Source: GCA-002282575 sp964606405 (GTDB taxonomy: Bacteria > Pseudomonadota > Gammaproteobacteria > Thiomicrospirales > Thiomicrospiraceae). Taken from it: 64,000 bases of DNA. Location: NCBI GenBank assembly GCA_964606405.1, contig CAZSGH010000003.1, positions 37,263 through 101,262 of the forward strand, given 5' to 3'. A program made the position numbers and the translations under genes. Each line of letters starts with the position of its first letter. The stretch's first letter is position 1. The notes below the pieces were generated by a model. It did no database searches. It worked only from the letters and a program-made list of their open reading frames with translations, and was not told where the DNA came from. Positions 1-8,780 of this stretch are shown piece after piece.

Positions 1-198
1 CTGAATGCAACGCGTTACTCGCGCTTAACTTATCGTGAAGCGTTGGATAAGAACTTGGCTGTGATGGATACGGCTGCGTTTGTTTTATGTCAGGAAAATG
101 CTATTCCGATTCGTGTATTTGATATGTTTAGCGAAGGTGCGCTTGCTGCCATTGTGCGTGGTGAGGATGTTGGTACCTTAGTCACTCAGGAGAGTTAA
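1..198 (+). CDS. pyrH: UMP kinase, C-terminal part (partial)
   Basis: Open frame from the first base to a TAA at 196-198, giving the last 65 residues of UMP kinase, which phosphorylates UMP to UDP. The segment LTYREALDKNLAVMD followed by FVLCQENAIPIRVF and the GxxGTLV end match the conserved C-terminus of bacterial PyrH. It directly precedes frr, the usual neighbour. The start lies outside the window. Confidence 0.93.
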   Translation: MNATRYSRLTYREALDKNLAVMDTAAFVLCQENAIPIRVFDMFSEGALAAIVRGEDVGTLVTQES

Positions 199-199
199 A

Positions 200-757
200 A
201 TGATTAATGATGTCAAAAAAGATGCCCAGGCTCGTATGGAGAAGGCATTGGGATCATTGGATAGTCAGTTGTTGCGTATTCGTACTGGTCGTGCGCATCC
301 AAGTGTATTAGACCCTGTTCAGGTTGAATACTACGGCAACCCTACGCCGATTAGCCAAGTGGCAAATATTGGTGTCGAAGATGCGCGCACACTCAAGGTA
401 ACGCCTTGGGAAAAGAATATGTTGCCAGCGATTGAAAAGGCAATTATTAAAGCGAATTTGGGATTAAATCCATCTTCTTCAGGCGGTGATATTCGTATTC
501 CTTTGCCTGCTTTGACGGAAGAAACACGTAAAGAGATGATTAAGCAAGCTAAAGCAGAAGCTGAAAATGCGCGTGTGGCTGTTCGTAATATTCGTCGTGA
601 TGCCAATCAGCAGGTTGCTAAGTTGCTAAAAGACAAGGAAATTTCTGAAGACGACGAGCGTAAAGCTAACGATGATATGCAAAAAATAACAGACAAAGCT
701 ATTGCTGATGTCGAAGTCGCATTGGTCGCCAAAGAAAAAGAGTTGCTGCAAGTTTAA
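200..757 (+). CDS. frr: Ribosome recycling factor
   Basis: A 185-residue protein of the length and sequence expected for ribosome recycling factor, which with EF-G splits post-termination ribosomes in the cytoplasm. It shows the family hallmarks: an N-terminal helix with LLRIRTGRAHPSVLDP, the PWEKNMLPAIEKAI segment, RIPLPALTEETRKE, and a helical C-terminus. It starts one base after the pyrH stop with a GGAG-like site upstream, so it is co-transcribed with pyrH. About 125 bases separate it from uppS; I see no gene or clear signal there. Confidence 0.97.
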   Translation: MINDVKKDAQARMEKALGSLDSQLLRIRTGRAHPSVLDPVQVEYYGNPTPISQVANIGVEDARTLKVTPWEKNMLPAIEKAIIKANLGLNPSSSGGDIRIPLPALTEETRKEMIKQAKAEAENARVAVRNIRRDANQQVAKLLKDKEISEDDERKANDDMQKITDKAIADVEVALVAKEKELLQV

Positions 758-882
758 TGAAAACCTATTCCGGCAGTCATTTTGGGTTGTTACGTGGTGC
801 TCGAGCGCGTTTGTATTGTTTATACACGCCTTCTTTTGTGCGCCTAGTAGCCTGCTCATAATGGTTTTTAGGGCAGCAGTGC

Positions 883-1629
883 ATGGTTAGCGAAAACAAA
901 CTCACCCCCCGTCACATTGCTATTATTATGGATGGTAATGGTCGTTGGGCTAAGTCGCGTGGTTTGCCACGTTTTGTCGGTCATGAGCGTGGCTTGGCTG
1001 CGGTTCGTAAAGTTGTCGCCCGTTGTCGCGAGCGTCAGGTTGAAGCTTTGACGCTGTTTGCTTTTTCAACCGAAAACTGGCGCAGACCACCCGAAGAAGT
1101 TTCTAAGCTGATGGATATTTTTGGTTGGGCGCTGGTACGAGAGGTCGCTAAACTGCACGAGAATAACGTGCGTTTGCAGGTGATCGGTGAGCGCAGTCGT
1201 TTTTCGACGGATATTCAACAGAAAATCAGCGATGCCGAAGCTAAAACAGCGACCAATGATGGGCTAACGCTAACCATTGCAGCTAACTACGGTGGTCGTT
1301 GGGACATGGTTAAGGCTGTTCAAAATTGGTCGCTTGCGCACCCAGATATCCCTTTGTCTGTTCTGACAGAGTTTGATTTATCTCCCTATTTAGCCTTGGC
1401 TGATTTGCCTGAACCCGATTTGCTCATTCGTACGGGGGGTGAAAAGCGCATTAGCAATTTTCTACTCTGGCAATTGGCCTACGCCGAATTTTATTTCACC
1501 GATGCTTTATGGCCAAGTTTTGACGGTGAACATCTTGATGAGGCTATTACTGACTTTGCTAAGCGTCAACGTCGTTTTGGTATGACGGGCGATCAAATTG
1601 TAGGAGATAAGCCCAGTGGGAATCTCTAA
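883..1629 (+). CDS. uppS: Isoprenyl transferase (undecaprenyl diphosphate synthase)
   Basis: A 248-residue cis-prenyltransferase making undecaprenyl diphosphate, the lipid carrier for cell wall and LPS sugars, from farnesyl and isopentenyl diphosphates. The catalytic motif HIAIIMDGNGRWAK is near residue 12, with FAFSTENW and, near the end, RTGGEKRISNFLLWQLAYAE. The family usually has RTSGE; here it is RTGGE. The last codons CTC TAA are the first bases of the downstream intergenic repeat, so the repeat supplies the stop codon. Confidence 0.96.
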   Translation: MVSENKLTPRHIAIIMDGNGRWAKSRGLPRFVGHERGLAAVRKVVARCRERQVEALTLFAFSTENWRRPPEEVSKLMDIFGWALVREVAKLHENNVRLQVIGERSRFSTDIQQKISDAEAKTATNDGLTLTIAANYGGRWDMVKAVQNWSLAHPDIPLSVLTEFDLSPYLALADLPEPDLLIRTGGEKRISNFLLWQLAYAEFYFTDALWPSFDGEHLDEAITDFAKRQRRFGMTGDQIVGDKPSGNL

Positions 1630-1759
1630 AAACCTCGCCTCGCGCGTTTTTAGATTTTTCAAGTTTATTTTTAGCTGAAGGAAGGGCGTTAATCAACGGG
1701 TTATGTGCTGTTTTCAGCAACCCCTTCCTTCAGATTTCCTACCTATTAGGCTTTTAGAG
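1624..1759 (+). repeat. MITE-like intergenic repeat, copy 1
   Basis: About 136 bp bounded by the terminal inverted repeat CTCTAAAAA / TTTTAGAG. Inside it lie a second hairpin near the left end (CTAAAAAC...GTTTTTAG) and a long inner inverted repeat, CTGAAGGAAGGG paired with CCCTTCCTTCAG. It carries no gene. Three more copies lie at 2589-2728, 6500-6639 (reverse orientation) and 9552-9688. It overlaps the uppS stop codon. Confidence 0.85.
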
Positions 1760-1767
1760 GTAATTTA

Positions 1768-2571
1768 ATGCTTAAACAACGTGTTATAACGGCTTTGGTT
1801 TTGTTGCTGGTCGGTGTTGGTTTTTTGTTTGTGTTACCCCCTGAATGGGTTGATCTGTTGGTTGTCGTTGTTCTTGCTTTAATGGCATGGGAGTGGGCTG
1901 GTCTGACTGGTTGGACGGGCTCATTGGAACGTGCAGTTTATGCTTGGCTGAGTGTTTTATTATTTGGTTATAGTTTGGTTTTCTTGCCGGAGTTAACACA
2001 GTCTTTCGCTTGGCAAATAGCAACCTTATCTCTAACAGCGTTAAGTGTGATTGCTGTATTACGCTTCGCACAACACGGCTCTTGGTCTGATGGTTGGCAG
2101 CGCTGGATGCGTTTGTTTGGGCTGTTTTGGTTAGTCAATTTCTCATTCGTGTTTAGCGTGGTCTTTCAAACACTTGGTGTTTGGTGGCTGTTGTTTGCCT
2201 TGTCGCTGGTATGGATCACCGATACTGGCGCCTATTTTTCGGGTAGACGTTTTGGAAAGCATAAATTAGCCGTTAAGGTTAGCCCAGGTAAAACATGGGA
2301 AGGGGTTTATGGCGGTGTTGGTTTAGCGGTTGTTTTTGCTGTCATCGTGGCATTGAATACGAGTTTGTCGATGATTGCCTTAGTTGCTGTTGCTGCTGTG
2401 GTCGCCTTTCTGTCTGTTTTTGGTGATTTGTTTGAGTCAGCATTAAAGCGTCAGATGGGCGTTAAGGACAGTAGTCAGATGCTACCAGGGCATGGTGGTT
2501 GGTTGGATCGCTTTGATGCGCTTTTATTGGCATTGCCGTTGTTTTGGTTATTATGGCAGTGGACAATCTGA
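1768..2571 (+). CDS. cdsA: Phosphatidate cytidylyltransferase
   Basis: A 267-residue multi-pass inner membrane enzyme that makes CDP-diacylglycerol from phosphatidic acid and CTP. It has about seven hydrophobic segments, the WITDTGAYFSGRRFGKHKL region, SPGKTWEG, and the CDP-alcohol signature near the C-terminus, ALKRQMGVKD...PGHGGWLDRFDA. It lies between two copies of the intergenic repeat. In related bacteria with this order dxr would follow; here it does not. Confidence 0.95.
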   Translation: MLKQRVITALVLLLVGVGFLFVLPPEWVDLLVVVVLALMAWEWAGLTGWTGSLERAVYAWLSVLLFGYSLVFLPELTQSFAWQIATLSLTALSVIAVLRFAQHGSWSDGWQRWMRLFGLFWLVNFSFVFSVVFQTLGVWWLLFALSLVWITDTGAYFSGRRFGKHKLAVKVSPGKTWEGVYGGVGLAVVFAVIVALNTSLSMIALVAVAAVVAFLSVFGDLFESALKRQMGVKDSSQMLPGHGGWLDRFDALLLALPLFWLLWQWTI

Positions 2572-2588
2572 TTAAATCAGATGAGAGT

Positions 2589-2728
2589 CTCTAAAAACTT
2601 CGCTTCGTGCGTTTTTAGACTTTCCAAGTTTGTTTCTTGGATGAAGGAAGGGTTTTTAATCAATGGGTTAGATGCTATTTTCAGCACCCCCCTTCCTTCA
2701 GACTTCCTACCCATTGTGTTTTTCAGAG
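2589..2728 (+). repeat. MITE-like intergenic repeat, copy 2 (at the expected dxr position)
   Basis: About 140 bp, same orientation as copy 1, with ends CTCTAAAAAC and TTTTTCAGAG and the inner inverted repeat TGAAGGAAGGG/CCCTTCCTTCA. It fills nearly the whole gap between cdsA and rseP, where dxr sits in many beta- and gammaproteobacteria. Confidence 0.85.
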
Positions 2729-2742
2729 GTTCCTTAAGTTAA

Positions 2743-4101
2743 GTGTTTTCAATTATTGGTTTTTTGATCGCCTTATTATTGGTTGTATCGGTTCATGAGT
2801 GGGGGCATTTTTATACGGCTCGCCGTTTAGGTATGCCTGTTGTTCGCTTTTCGATTGGCATGGGTGCTGCGCTTTGGTCAAAACGCATCGGAGATGTTGA
2901 CTATCGCCTCGGTTGGTTGCCATTGGGTGGTTATGTGATGTTTGCTGACCCCAAAGAACATGATGTTGCCCCAGAGCTGGTCTCTAAAACCTTTAACCTA
3001 CAACCTTTGTGGGCGCGAGCCTTAGTCGTGTTTGCAGGTCCTTTGGTGAATATCCTGCTTGCGTGGTTTTTGATGACACTGGTGTTGGTTGCTGGTGTGC
3101 AAGCACCTAAAGCTTGGCTTGCAGCTGGGCAAGTCAATACGCCTTGGGCAGATGTTTCTGGTCATGATGTTTTTCAAGTCACGGCAATTAATGACGTTGT
3201 GATTGAACAGTTCGAACAGCTTCCGATTCAATTGTTGCGTCAGATACCTCAGGCGGAAACCTTGCGCTTTTCATTGCAAACATGGGACGGCCATGCTCGC
3301 GAGGTGACGGTTCCTGTTGCTCGCTGGCGTGAATTGGCATGGTCGAATCCTAAAGAGCAGCTAAGTTTGTGGGGGATTGCGCCTGCTATGCCGCCGTTGC
3401 CTGCGATTATTGCCGATGTTGAAGCCAATAGCGCGGCAGCTAAAGCGGGTTTGATGGTCGGTGATGAAGTTAAGCAGCTGAACGGCATGCAAGTTGATGG
3501 ATTTGCAGATTTGTCTGACTGGATTAAGGCTCATCCGAATGAGTCGATTGTTCTAGCTGTTGTGCGTCATGCTGAACTGCTGAATCTGAATGTGACTGTT
3601 GCAGCTCGAACCTTGGCTGATGGTAAGCTTCAAGGGTTTTTGGGTGTTCGTCCGCAATTGCCAGCAGACTGGCAAGAAAAGTTGTTTGCTGTGTCAGGTC
3701 TCTCTGTTTGGGATGCGATGTGGATTGCCCCAGTTAAGTTATGGGATATGACCGTATTGACTTGGCAGGCGATTGGGCGTTTGTTGACGGGTCAGTCGGG
3801 TATGGAACAGTTGTCAGGACCGATTGGTATTGCACAAGCTGCAGGTTCTAGTCTTGAAATGGGTGTAATTCGCTTTATTCAGTTTTTAGCACTATTGAGT
3901 CTGAGCCTTGGCGTGTTAAACTTATTGCCTTTGCCGCTACTCGATGGTGGGCACTTGGTATTGTATGCATTGGAATGGGTGCGTGGTTGCGCCTTGCCAG
4001 AGTCAGTTATGCTGATTTGGCAAAAAATAGGAATTGTGCTGATAGCGGCGTTGACGCTATTGGCAATTGGTAGTGATTTAAATCGCCTGTTTGGGGGCTA
4101 G
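2743..4101 (+). CDS. rseP: Site-2 intramembrane zinc metalloprotease RseP
   Basis: A 452-residue S2P-family protease of the inner membrane that cleaves anti-sigma factor RseA and remnant signal peptides. The zinc-binding motif HEWGH is near residue 18 in the first membrane segment, and the second metal-ligand motif LLPLPLLDGGHL lies near residue 400. Two PDZ-like regions lie between them. The frame begins with GTG at 2743; the hydrophobic N-terminus starts at once, as usual. It precedes bamA by 5 bases. Confidence 0.95.
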   Translation: MFSIIGFLIALLLVVSVHEWGHFYTARRLGMPVVRFSIGMGAALWSKRIGDVDYRLGWLPLGGYVMFADPKEHDVAPELVSKTFNLQPLWARALVVFAGPLVNILLAWFLMTLVLVAGVQAPKAWLAAGQVNTPWADVSGHDVFQVTAINDVVIEQFEQLPIQLLRQIPQAETLRFSLQTWDGHAREVTVPVARWRELAWSNPKEQLSLWGIAPAMPPLPAIIADVEANSAAAKAGLMVGDEVKQLNGMQVDGFADLSDWIKAHPNESIVLAVVRHAELLNLNVTVAARTLADGKLQGFLGVRPQLPADWQEKLFAVSGLSVWDAMWIAPVKLWDMTVLTWQAIGRLLTGQSGMEQLSGPIGIAQAAGSSLEMGVIRFIQFLALLSLSLGVLNLLPLPLLDGGHLVLYALEWVRGCALPESVMLIWQKIGIVLIAALTLLAIGSDLNRLFGG

Positions 4102-4106
4102 TTGTT

Positions 4107-6485
4107 GTGTTAAGTAAGGTTCGTTTTAGCGCATATGCGTTGTTGTTAGCAGCGGGGCAGTCGTTGGCTGCTGGTGTCGTGCAGCAGGTTGAGTTTAATG
4201 GCTTAGAGCGCGTTACCAAAGAAACGGCATTGAGTTATATCAGTGTTAAAGAGGGTCAATCGCTAACAGCCGCTCAGGTTCGTCAAGTGATTAAGTCATT
4301 GTTTGCGACAGGCTTCTTTCGTGATGTGCGAGTGGTGCAAGAAGGTGGCATTTTAAAAATTAATGTCATTGAGCGTCCGTCGATTGCAGAAATTAAGCTA
4401 GAAGGCTCGAAGCTCATTAAAGAAGAAGAGTTATTGCAAGCAATTGAGGTGATGGGCATTAAGAAAGGCCGCATCCTTAACGAGAACGATATGGAGCGCA
4501 TTGCGCAAGACGTGCGCATGCGTTATCAGAACCAAGGTTATTATGCGACGGTTGTTGAGCCTAAAGTCGAGCAGCTTGAGCGTAATCGCGTTAATTTAAC
4601 GATTAAAGTGCAAGAAGGCGAGTTGGCTCGCATTACCAAAATTAACTTTGTTGGTAACAAGGCTTTTGATGATGAGCGCTTAACAAAGCAATTGTCCTTG
4701 TCAGAACCGACCATGTGGTCGTGGCTAACGGATGCTGACCAATATGCCCGTACTAAGCTGCAAGCCGATTTAGAAACCTTGCGCTCTTATTATATGGATC
4801 GCGGCTATGCCGATTTTCGCATTCTGTCGTCTCAGGTGAGCATTTCTTCTGATAAAACGCGTGTGTACGTTGGTATCAATGTGGAAGAAGGTCGCAAGTA
4901 CACCATTGAATCGGTTTCCTTTGCGGGTAATAAGGTTTTAAGTGAAGATAAGCTTAATAGCTTATTGAAATTTAAAACGGGTGAAGACTTTGCCCGTAAC
5001 AAGATTATGGACTCGGTGAGCGCGATTAAAGACAGTTTGTCAGAACAAGGTTATGCCTTTGCCGAAGTTGAGCCAAAAACAGCCTTAGATAAAGCGAAGG
5101 GCACAGTACAGATTAGTCTTGATGTTGCTCCTAAGAATCGTGCCTATGTACGTCGTATCGAAGTAAAGGGTAACAATCGTACTCGTGACCACGTGATTCG
5201 TCGTGATATGCGTCAGTTTGAAGCAGCGCCTTATAATTTGGCTGCTGTGCGTCAGTCTCAAGCACGTTTAAAGCGTTTGGGTTTCTTTAAGAGCGTCGAT
5301 ATCGAAACCAAGCGTGTTGGTAACGATCAGGTTGACTTAATCGTTAAAGTCGAAGAGATGCCGACTGGGGCAGTTACAGCATCAATTGGTTATTCTCAAG
5401 TTGAAAACATGTTGTTAGGTTTTAGCCTGTCTGAGCGTAATATTTTTGGTACGGGTAATAACGCAACTTTCAGTATTAGTTCATCATCGGCACGTAAAAA
5501 CTACGATATTAGTGTAACCAACCCTTACTATACGCCCGATGGCGACAGTCTGACGACGGGTGTTTTTTGGCGTGAAATTGATGCTGCTTATTTGTACTTA
5601 GCACCTTATAGTACCAACACGGTTGGTGCGCGTGCAATGTATGGTATTCCGTTATCAGAAGAAGATCGTTTGAATTTTGGTGTACAAGCTGAACGTTTGT
5701 CTTTAGTCTTTCAAGGTGTTACTGATGCGACGACACCAGGGTTTGGCTATGCGTTGGATAACTTTGCCACAAATAGTTTGCCTGTTGGCGCGTTTGCAAC
5801 TGATCCTGCGTTAGTCAATCAATATAAACAGTTTTATCGCAATGGTAGCCAATTTAATGATATTTCATTAAAAACCAGTTTTGTGCATGATACGCGTGAT
5901 GAGTTTTATTTCCCGAATAAGGGTATGTATCATTCGAGTGGTTTATCGGTATCAACGCCAGCGGGTGATTTGACTTATTACCAACTAGATGTACAACAGA
6001 AATTCTATGTGCCAGTGACAGAGCGTACCACCATTAGCTTAACGGGTACGCTTGGTTATGGTAAGGGTTACGGTAACCTTGATGGTTATGGCTTACCCTT
6101 CTTCCGTCGTTATTATGCAGGGGGTATCCAAACTGTTCGTGGATATGAAAGCTATAGTTTGGGTAATAAATATACTCTGGCTACCGATGGTAGTCAGCGC
6201 GCAACAGGTGGAGACTTCTTAGCGGTTGCATCGGCAGCACTGAACTTCCGTCCTTGGTTTATCGAAGAAAGCAGCAATATGCGCTTGAGTTGGTTCTTTG
6301 ATGGCGGAAATGTGTTCTCTGACTATGACAAATTTAAGGCAGATGAGTTAAGATTGTCATCAGGGTTAGGGTTTTCTTGGATTACCCCTATCGGACCTTT
6401 AACATTTAGCTATGCTAAGCCGCTGAATGCAAAAGACACAGATAGAACACAAGAGTTTCAGTTTACAATTGGTGTGCCTTTCTAG
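4107..6485 (+). CDS. bamA: Outer membrane protein assembly factor BamA
   Basis: A 792-residue Omp85 protein, the central channel of the BAM complex that inserts beta-barrels into the outer membrane. A signal peptide ending near SLAAG is followed by five POTRA domains (VQQVEFNGLERVTKET, IAEIKLEGSKLI, ITKINFVGNKAF, IESVSFAGNKVL, VRRIEVKGNNRT) and a C-terminal barrel with the lid-lock motif VRGYES and the family ending FTIGVPF. The start is GTG at 4107. Length is typical. Confidence 0.97.
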   Translation: MLSKVRFSAYALLLAAGQSLAAGVVQQVEFNGLERVTKETALSYISVKEGQSLTAAQVRQVIKSLFATGFFRDVRVVQEGGILKINVIERPSIAEIKLEGSKLIKEEELLQAIEVMGIKKGRILNENDMERIAQDVRMRYQNQGYYATVVEPKVEQLERNRVNLTIKVQEGELARITKINFVGNKAFDDERLTKQLSLSEPTMWSWLTDADQYARTKLQADLETLRSYYMDRGYADFRILSSQVSISSDKTRVYVGINVEEGRKYTIESVSFAGNKVLSEDKLNSLLKFKTGEDFARNKIMDSVSAIKDSLSEQGYAFAEVEPKTALDKAKGTVQISLDVAPKNRAYVRRIEVKGNNRTRDHVIRRDMRQFEAAPYNLAAVRQSQARLKRLGFFKSVDIETKRVGNDQVDLIVKVEEMPTGAVTASIGYSQVENMLLGFSLSERNIFGTGNNATFSISSSSARKNYDISVTNPYYTPDGDSLTTGVFWREIDAAYLYLAPYSTNTVGARAMYGIPLSEEDRLNFGVQAERLSLVFQGVTDATTPGFGYALDNFATNSLPVGAFATDPALVNQYKQFYRNGSQFNDISLKTSFVHDTRDEFYFPNKGMYHSSGLSVSTPAGDLTYYQLDVQQKFYVPVTERTTISLTGTLGYGKGYGNLDGYGLPFFRRYYAGGIQTVRGYESYSLGNKYTLATDGSQRATGGDFLAVASAALNFRPWFIEESSNMRLSWFFDGGNVFSDYDKFKADELRLSSGLGFSWITPIGPLTFSYAKPLNAKDTDRTQEFQFTIGVPF

Positions 6486-6499
6486 TGACGAATAGGTGC

Positions 6500-6639
6500 C
6501 TCTAAAAACCTAACGGGTTGGGGGTTCTGTGGGAAGGGTTGGTAATTTTAAGTGCATGTAACCATTTAATTTAACCCCCTTCCACCAGCTAAAAAATAAA
6601 ACAGGGACGCTAAAAAATGAGCGAAGCGAGGTTTTTAGA
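6500..6639 (-). repeat. MITE-like intergenic repeat, copy 3 (inverted)
   Basis: About 140 bp in reverse orientation relative to the other three copies. It has ends CTCTAAAAACC and GTTTTTAGA and an inner imperfect inverted repeat (CTGTGGGAAGGG with CCCTTCCACCAG). It is the most diverged of the four copies and lies between bamA and skp. The opposite orientation argues that the family inserts or inverts and is not part of a duplicated gene block. Confidence 0.8.
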
Positions 6640-6683
6640 TGTTCCCTAATATTGATTTTTGTTTGAGTAAAGGAAATAACAAG

Positions 6684-7223
6684 ATGCGTTCGCACAGCTT
6701 GCGTTGGTTAGGAATGGCTGCTTTGGCTGCCGTATTGTCGGCTCCCGTTATGGCGGACGAAGTAAAGGTTCGCGTGGTTAACGTGGCTAAATTATTAGAT
6801 CAAGCGCCTCAGGCAAAAGATGCTTCGGCGGCGCTAGAACGTGAGTTTGCGCCACAACAGCGAGAGCTCAATAAGCTCAATGAAGAAATTGAAAAGCTCG
6901 CGAAGGATTACGAAAAGAATAAGTCTGTGATGAGTGAAGCGCAGCGTGAAGCGAAAGAGCGTGATATCGTGATGAAAAAGCGTGATTTACAGCGTCGTCG
7001 TAATGATGTGCAGGAGTTGTTGAATATTCGTCGTAATGAAGAGTTGTCTAAGCTGCAAGATTTAGTGAACGTTGCGATTAAAACGGTTGGCGAGAAAGAA
7101 GGTTACGACTTAGTTCTTTATGATGGTATTGCGTATACGCGTGACACTATTGATATCACTGCTACCGTATTAAATTACTTAGCAGGTGAAGCAGATAAAC
7201 GTAAAAATTTGAATAAGCCATAA
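6684..7223 (+). CDS. skp: Periplasmic chaperone Skp/OmpH
   Basis: A 179-residue periplasmic chaperone that holds unfolded outer membrane proteins on their way to BAM. The ATG at 6684 is preferred because an AAGGA site precedes it and it opens a clean signal peptide cut after PVMA. The mature part begins DEVKVRVVNVAKLL and is followed by a long charged coiled coil rich in Glu, Lys and Arg (about residues 45-115), the Skp tentacle region, then a beta end. It lies between bamA and lpxD, as usual. Confidence 0.93.
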   Translation: MRSHSLRWLGMAALAAVLSAPVMADEVKVRVVNVAKLLDQAPQAKDASAALEREFAPQQRELNKLNEEIEKLAKDYEKNKSVMSEAQREAKERDIVMKKRDLQRRRNDVQELLNIRRNEELSKLQDLVNVAIKTVGEKEGYDLVLYDGIAYTRDTIDITATVLNYLAGEADKRKNLNKP

Positions 7224-7227
7224 TATT

Positions 7228-8280
7228 GTGTCTCGCTTGCGTTTAGATGACTTAGCCAGTCGCTTGGGTGCTCAACTTCGCGGTGAGCCTAGTAAAGAAG
7301 TTGATCATGTCGCTACCTTGGCGAGTGCAGATGATATGGCGTTGGCTTTTTTGTCAAATCGTAAATATGCGCACCAACTCGCCAGCAGTCATGCTGGCGT
7401 TGTCGTTTTGGCGCCAGCGGATGCCGATGCTTGGCAAGGAAATGCGTTAATTATTAACAATCCTTATCTTGCTTATGCTAAGGCAGCAGCTTGGTTGCAT
7501 CCTAGATCGTCGTCTGAATCAGGTATTCATCCCAGTGCTGTTCTTCATTCGACTGCGAAGCTTGCTGTTGATGTTGTGATCGGTGCGAATGTTGTGATCG
7601 GTGCGAATGTTGTGATCGGTGCGCGTTCGGTGGTTTGTGCTGGGTGTGTCATTGAGTCTGGTGTCGAGATTGGTTCTGACTGCTGGTTAGGGTCAAATGT
7701 TACGATTTTGCACAGCTGTGTTCTGGGTGATCGCGTCGTCGTTGAGTCAGGAAGTGTCATCGGCTCTGAAGGCTTTGGTTGGGCAAAAGACGGCGTTGCT
7801 TGGGTTAAAATCCCGCAAGTAGGGCGTGTTGTTATTGGTAGTGACGTGTCAATCGGTGCGAACGTCTGTATTGATCGCGGTGCGATTGATGATACGGTTA
7901 TCGAGGATGGCGCTAAGCTCGATAATTTAATCCAAATTGCACATAATGTGCGTATTGGGGCACATACCGCAATGGCGGCGCATACTGCCGTTGCTGGTAG
8001 TGTTAATATTGGTGCGCGTTGCACAATTGCGGGAAAAGTTGCCATTGCTGGGCATTTGACAATTGCTGATGATGTTCATATTACTGCCATGACCATGATT
8101 AGCCATGATTTACATCATTCAGGTGTGTACTCTGGTGCCATACCTCAAGATAGTTATGCAAGTTGGCGACGCAATGCAGCGCGCTTTCGTCAGCTCGATG
8201 CGATGGCAAAACGCTTGCGTGCATTAGAAAAACGTCAGGATCGTGTTTTTGAGGATGCACAAGAATTAATTAACGATTAG
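7228..8280 (+). CDS. lpxD: UDP-3-O-acylglucosamine N-acyltransferase
   Basis: A 350-residue enzyme of lipid A synthesis adding the second hydroxyacyl chain to UDP-3-O-acylglucosamine. An N-terminal uridine-binding domain with FLSNRKYAHQL precedes a left-handed beta helix of hexapeptide repeats (residues ~115-300) that includes the catalytic His region LIQIAHNVRIG. A helical C-terminus (LRALEKRQDR) follows. GTG start at 7228, four bases after skp. A stretch of the helix is made of near-identical 18 bp units. Confidence 0.95.
   Translation: MSRLRLDDLASRLGAQLRGEPSKEVDHVATLASADDMALAFLSNRKYAHQLASSHAGVVVLAPADADAWQGNALIINNPYLAYAKAAAWLHPRSSSESGIHPSAVLHSTAKLAVDVVIGANVVIGANVVIGARSVVCAGCVIESGVEIGSDCWLGSNVTILHSCVLGDRVVVESGSVIGSEGFGWAKDGVAWVKIPQVGRVVIGSDVSIGANVCIDRGAIDDTVIEDGAKLDNLIQIAHNVRIGAHTAMAAHTAVAGSVNIGARCTIAGKVAIAGHLTIADDVHITAMTMISHDLHHSGVYSGAIPQDSYASWRRNAARFRQLDAMAKRLRALEKRQDRVFEDAQELIND
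7573..7623 (+). repeat. 18 bp tandem repeat inside lpxD
   Basis: Unit GTTGTGATCGGTGCGAAT, two full copies and a third of 15 bases, with no mismatch. Each unit encodes one hexapeptide turn (VVIGAN) of the LpxD beta helix. Perfect identity at DNA level suggests recent slippage. Confidence 0.9.
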
Positions 8281-8336
8281 AATAGACGCTGAATAACAAT
8301 AAACAATAGAACGCTAAAAAGAAGGTTTCAAACAAC

Positions 8337-8780
8337 ATGTTGATGCGAATTGAAGATATTTTCCAATACTTGCCACACCGTTACCCGTTTTTATTAATTG
8401 ATCGAGTGACTGAGCTTAAAGAAATGGAGTACCTTAAGGGGTACAAAAATGTGACGTTTAATGAACCTCAATTTACAGGACACTTCCCACATCATCCGAT
8501 TATGCCAGGTGTGATGATTATCGAAGCAATGGCTCAGGCTACAGGTATTTTGGCATTCAAATCAAGCGAGAAAAAGCCAGACAGTAATTCGATTTACTAC
8601 CTTGTTGGTGTCGATAATTGCCGTTTCCGTCAACCAACCTTTCCTGGTGATCGTTTAGACTTCACGGTTAACGTCATTTCAACCAAGCGTGGTGTTTGGA
8701 AGTTTAATGCAGAAACGCATGTGGATGGCAAATTAATCGCGAGTGCTGAGTTGATGTGTGCGGAGAGGGAAGTCGCTTGA
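8337..8780 (+). CDS. fabZ: 3-hydroxyacyl-ACP dehydratase FabZ
   Basis: A 147-residue hot-dog fold dehydratase of fatty acid elongation, removing water from 3-hydroxyacyl-ACP. The catalytic His lies in GHFPHHPIMPGVMIIEAMAQ and the substrate tunnel region IYYLVGVDNCRFRQPTFPGD follows. The frame allows ATG at 8337 or 8343; the second gives the common start MRIEDIF. Its stop overlaps the lpxA start, so the two are translationally coupled. Confidence 0.96.
   Translation: MLMRIEDIFQYLPHRYPFLLIDRVTELKEMEYLKGYKNVTFNEPQFTGHFPHHPIMPGVMIIEAMAQATGILAFKSSEKKPDSNSIYYLVGVDNCRFRQPTFPGDRLDFTVNVISTKRGVWKFNAETHVDGKLIASAELMCAEREVA

Noticed and set aside
1434..1442. G6 run in uppS as a phase switch
   Set aside because: It is short and lies in a conserved RTGGE motif of an essential gene, in frame.
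7545..8045. Long antisense open frame of 166 codons opposite lpxD
   Set aside because: It is a by-product of the repeated hexapeptide codons of lpxD; it has repetitive composition (API/TTFAPITTF) and no own ribosome site.
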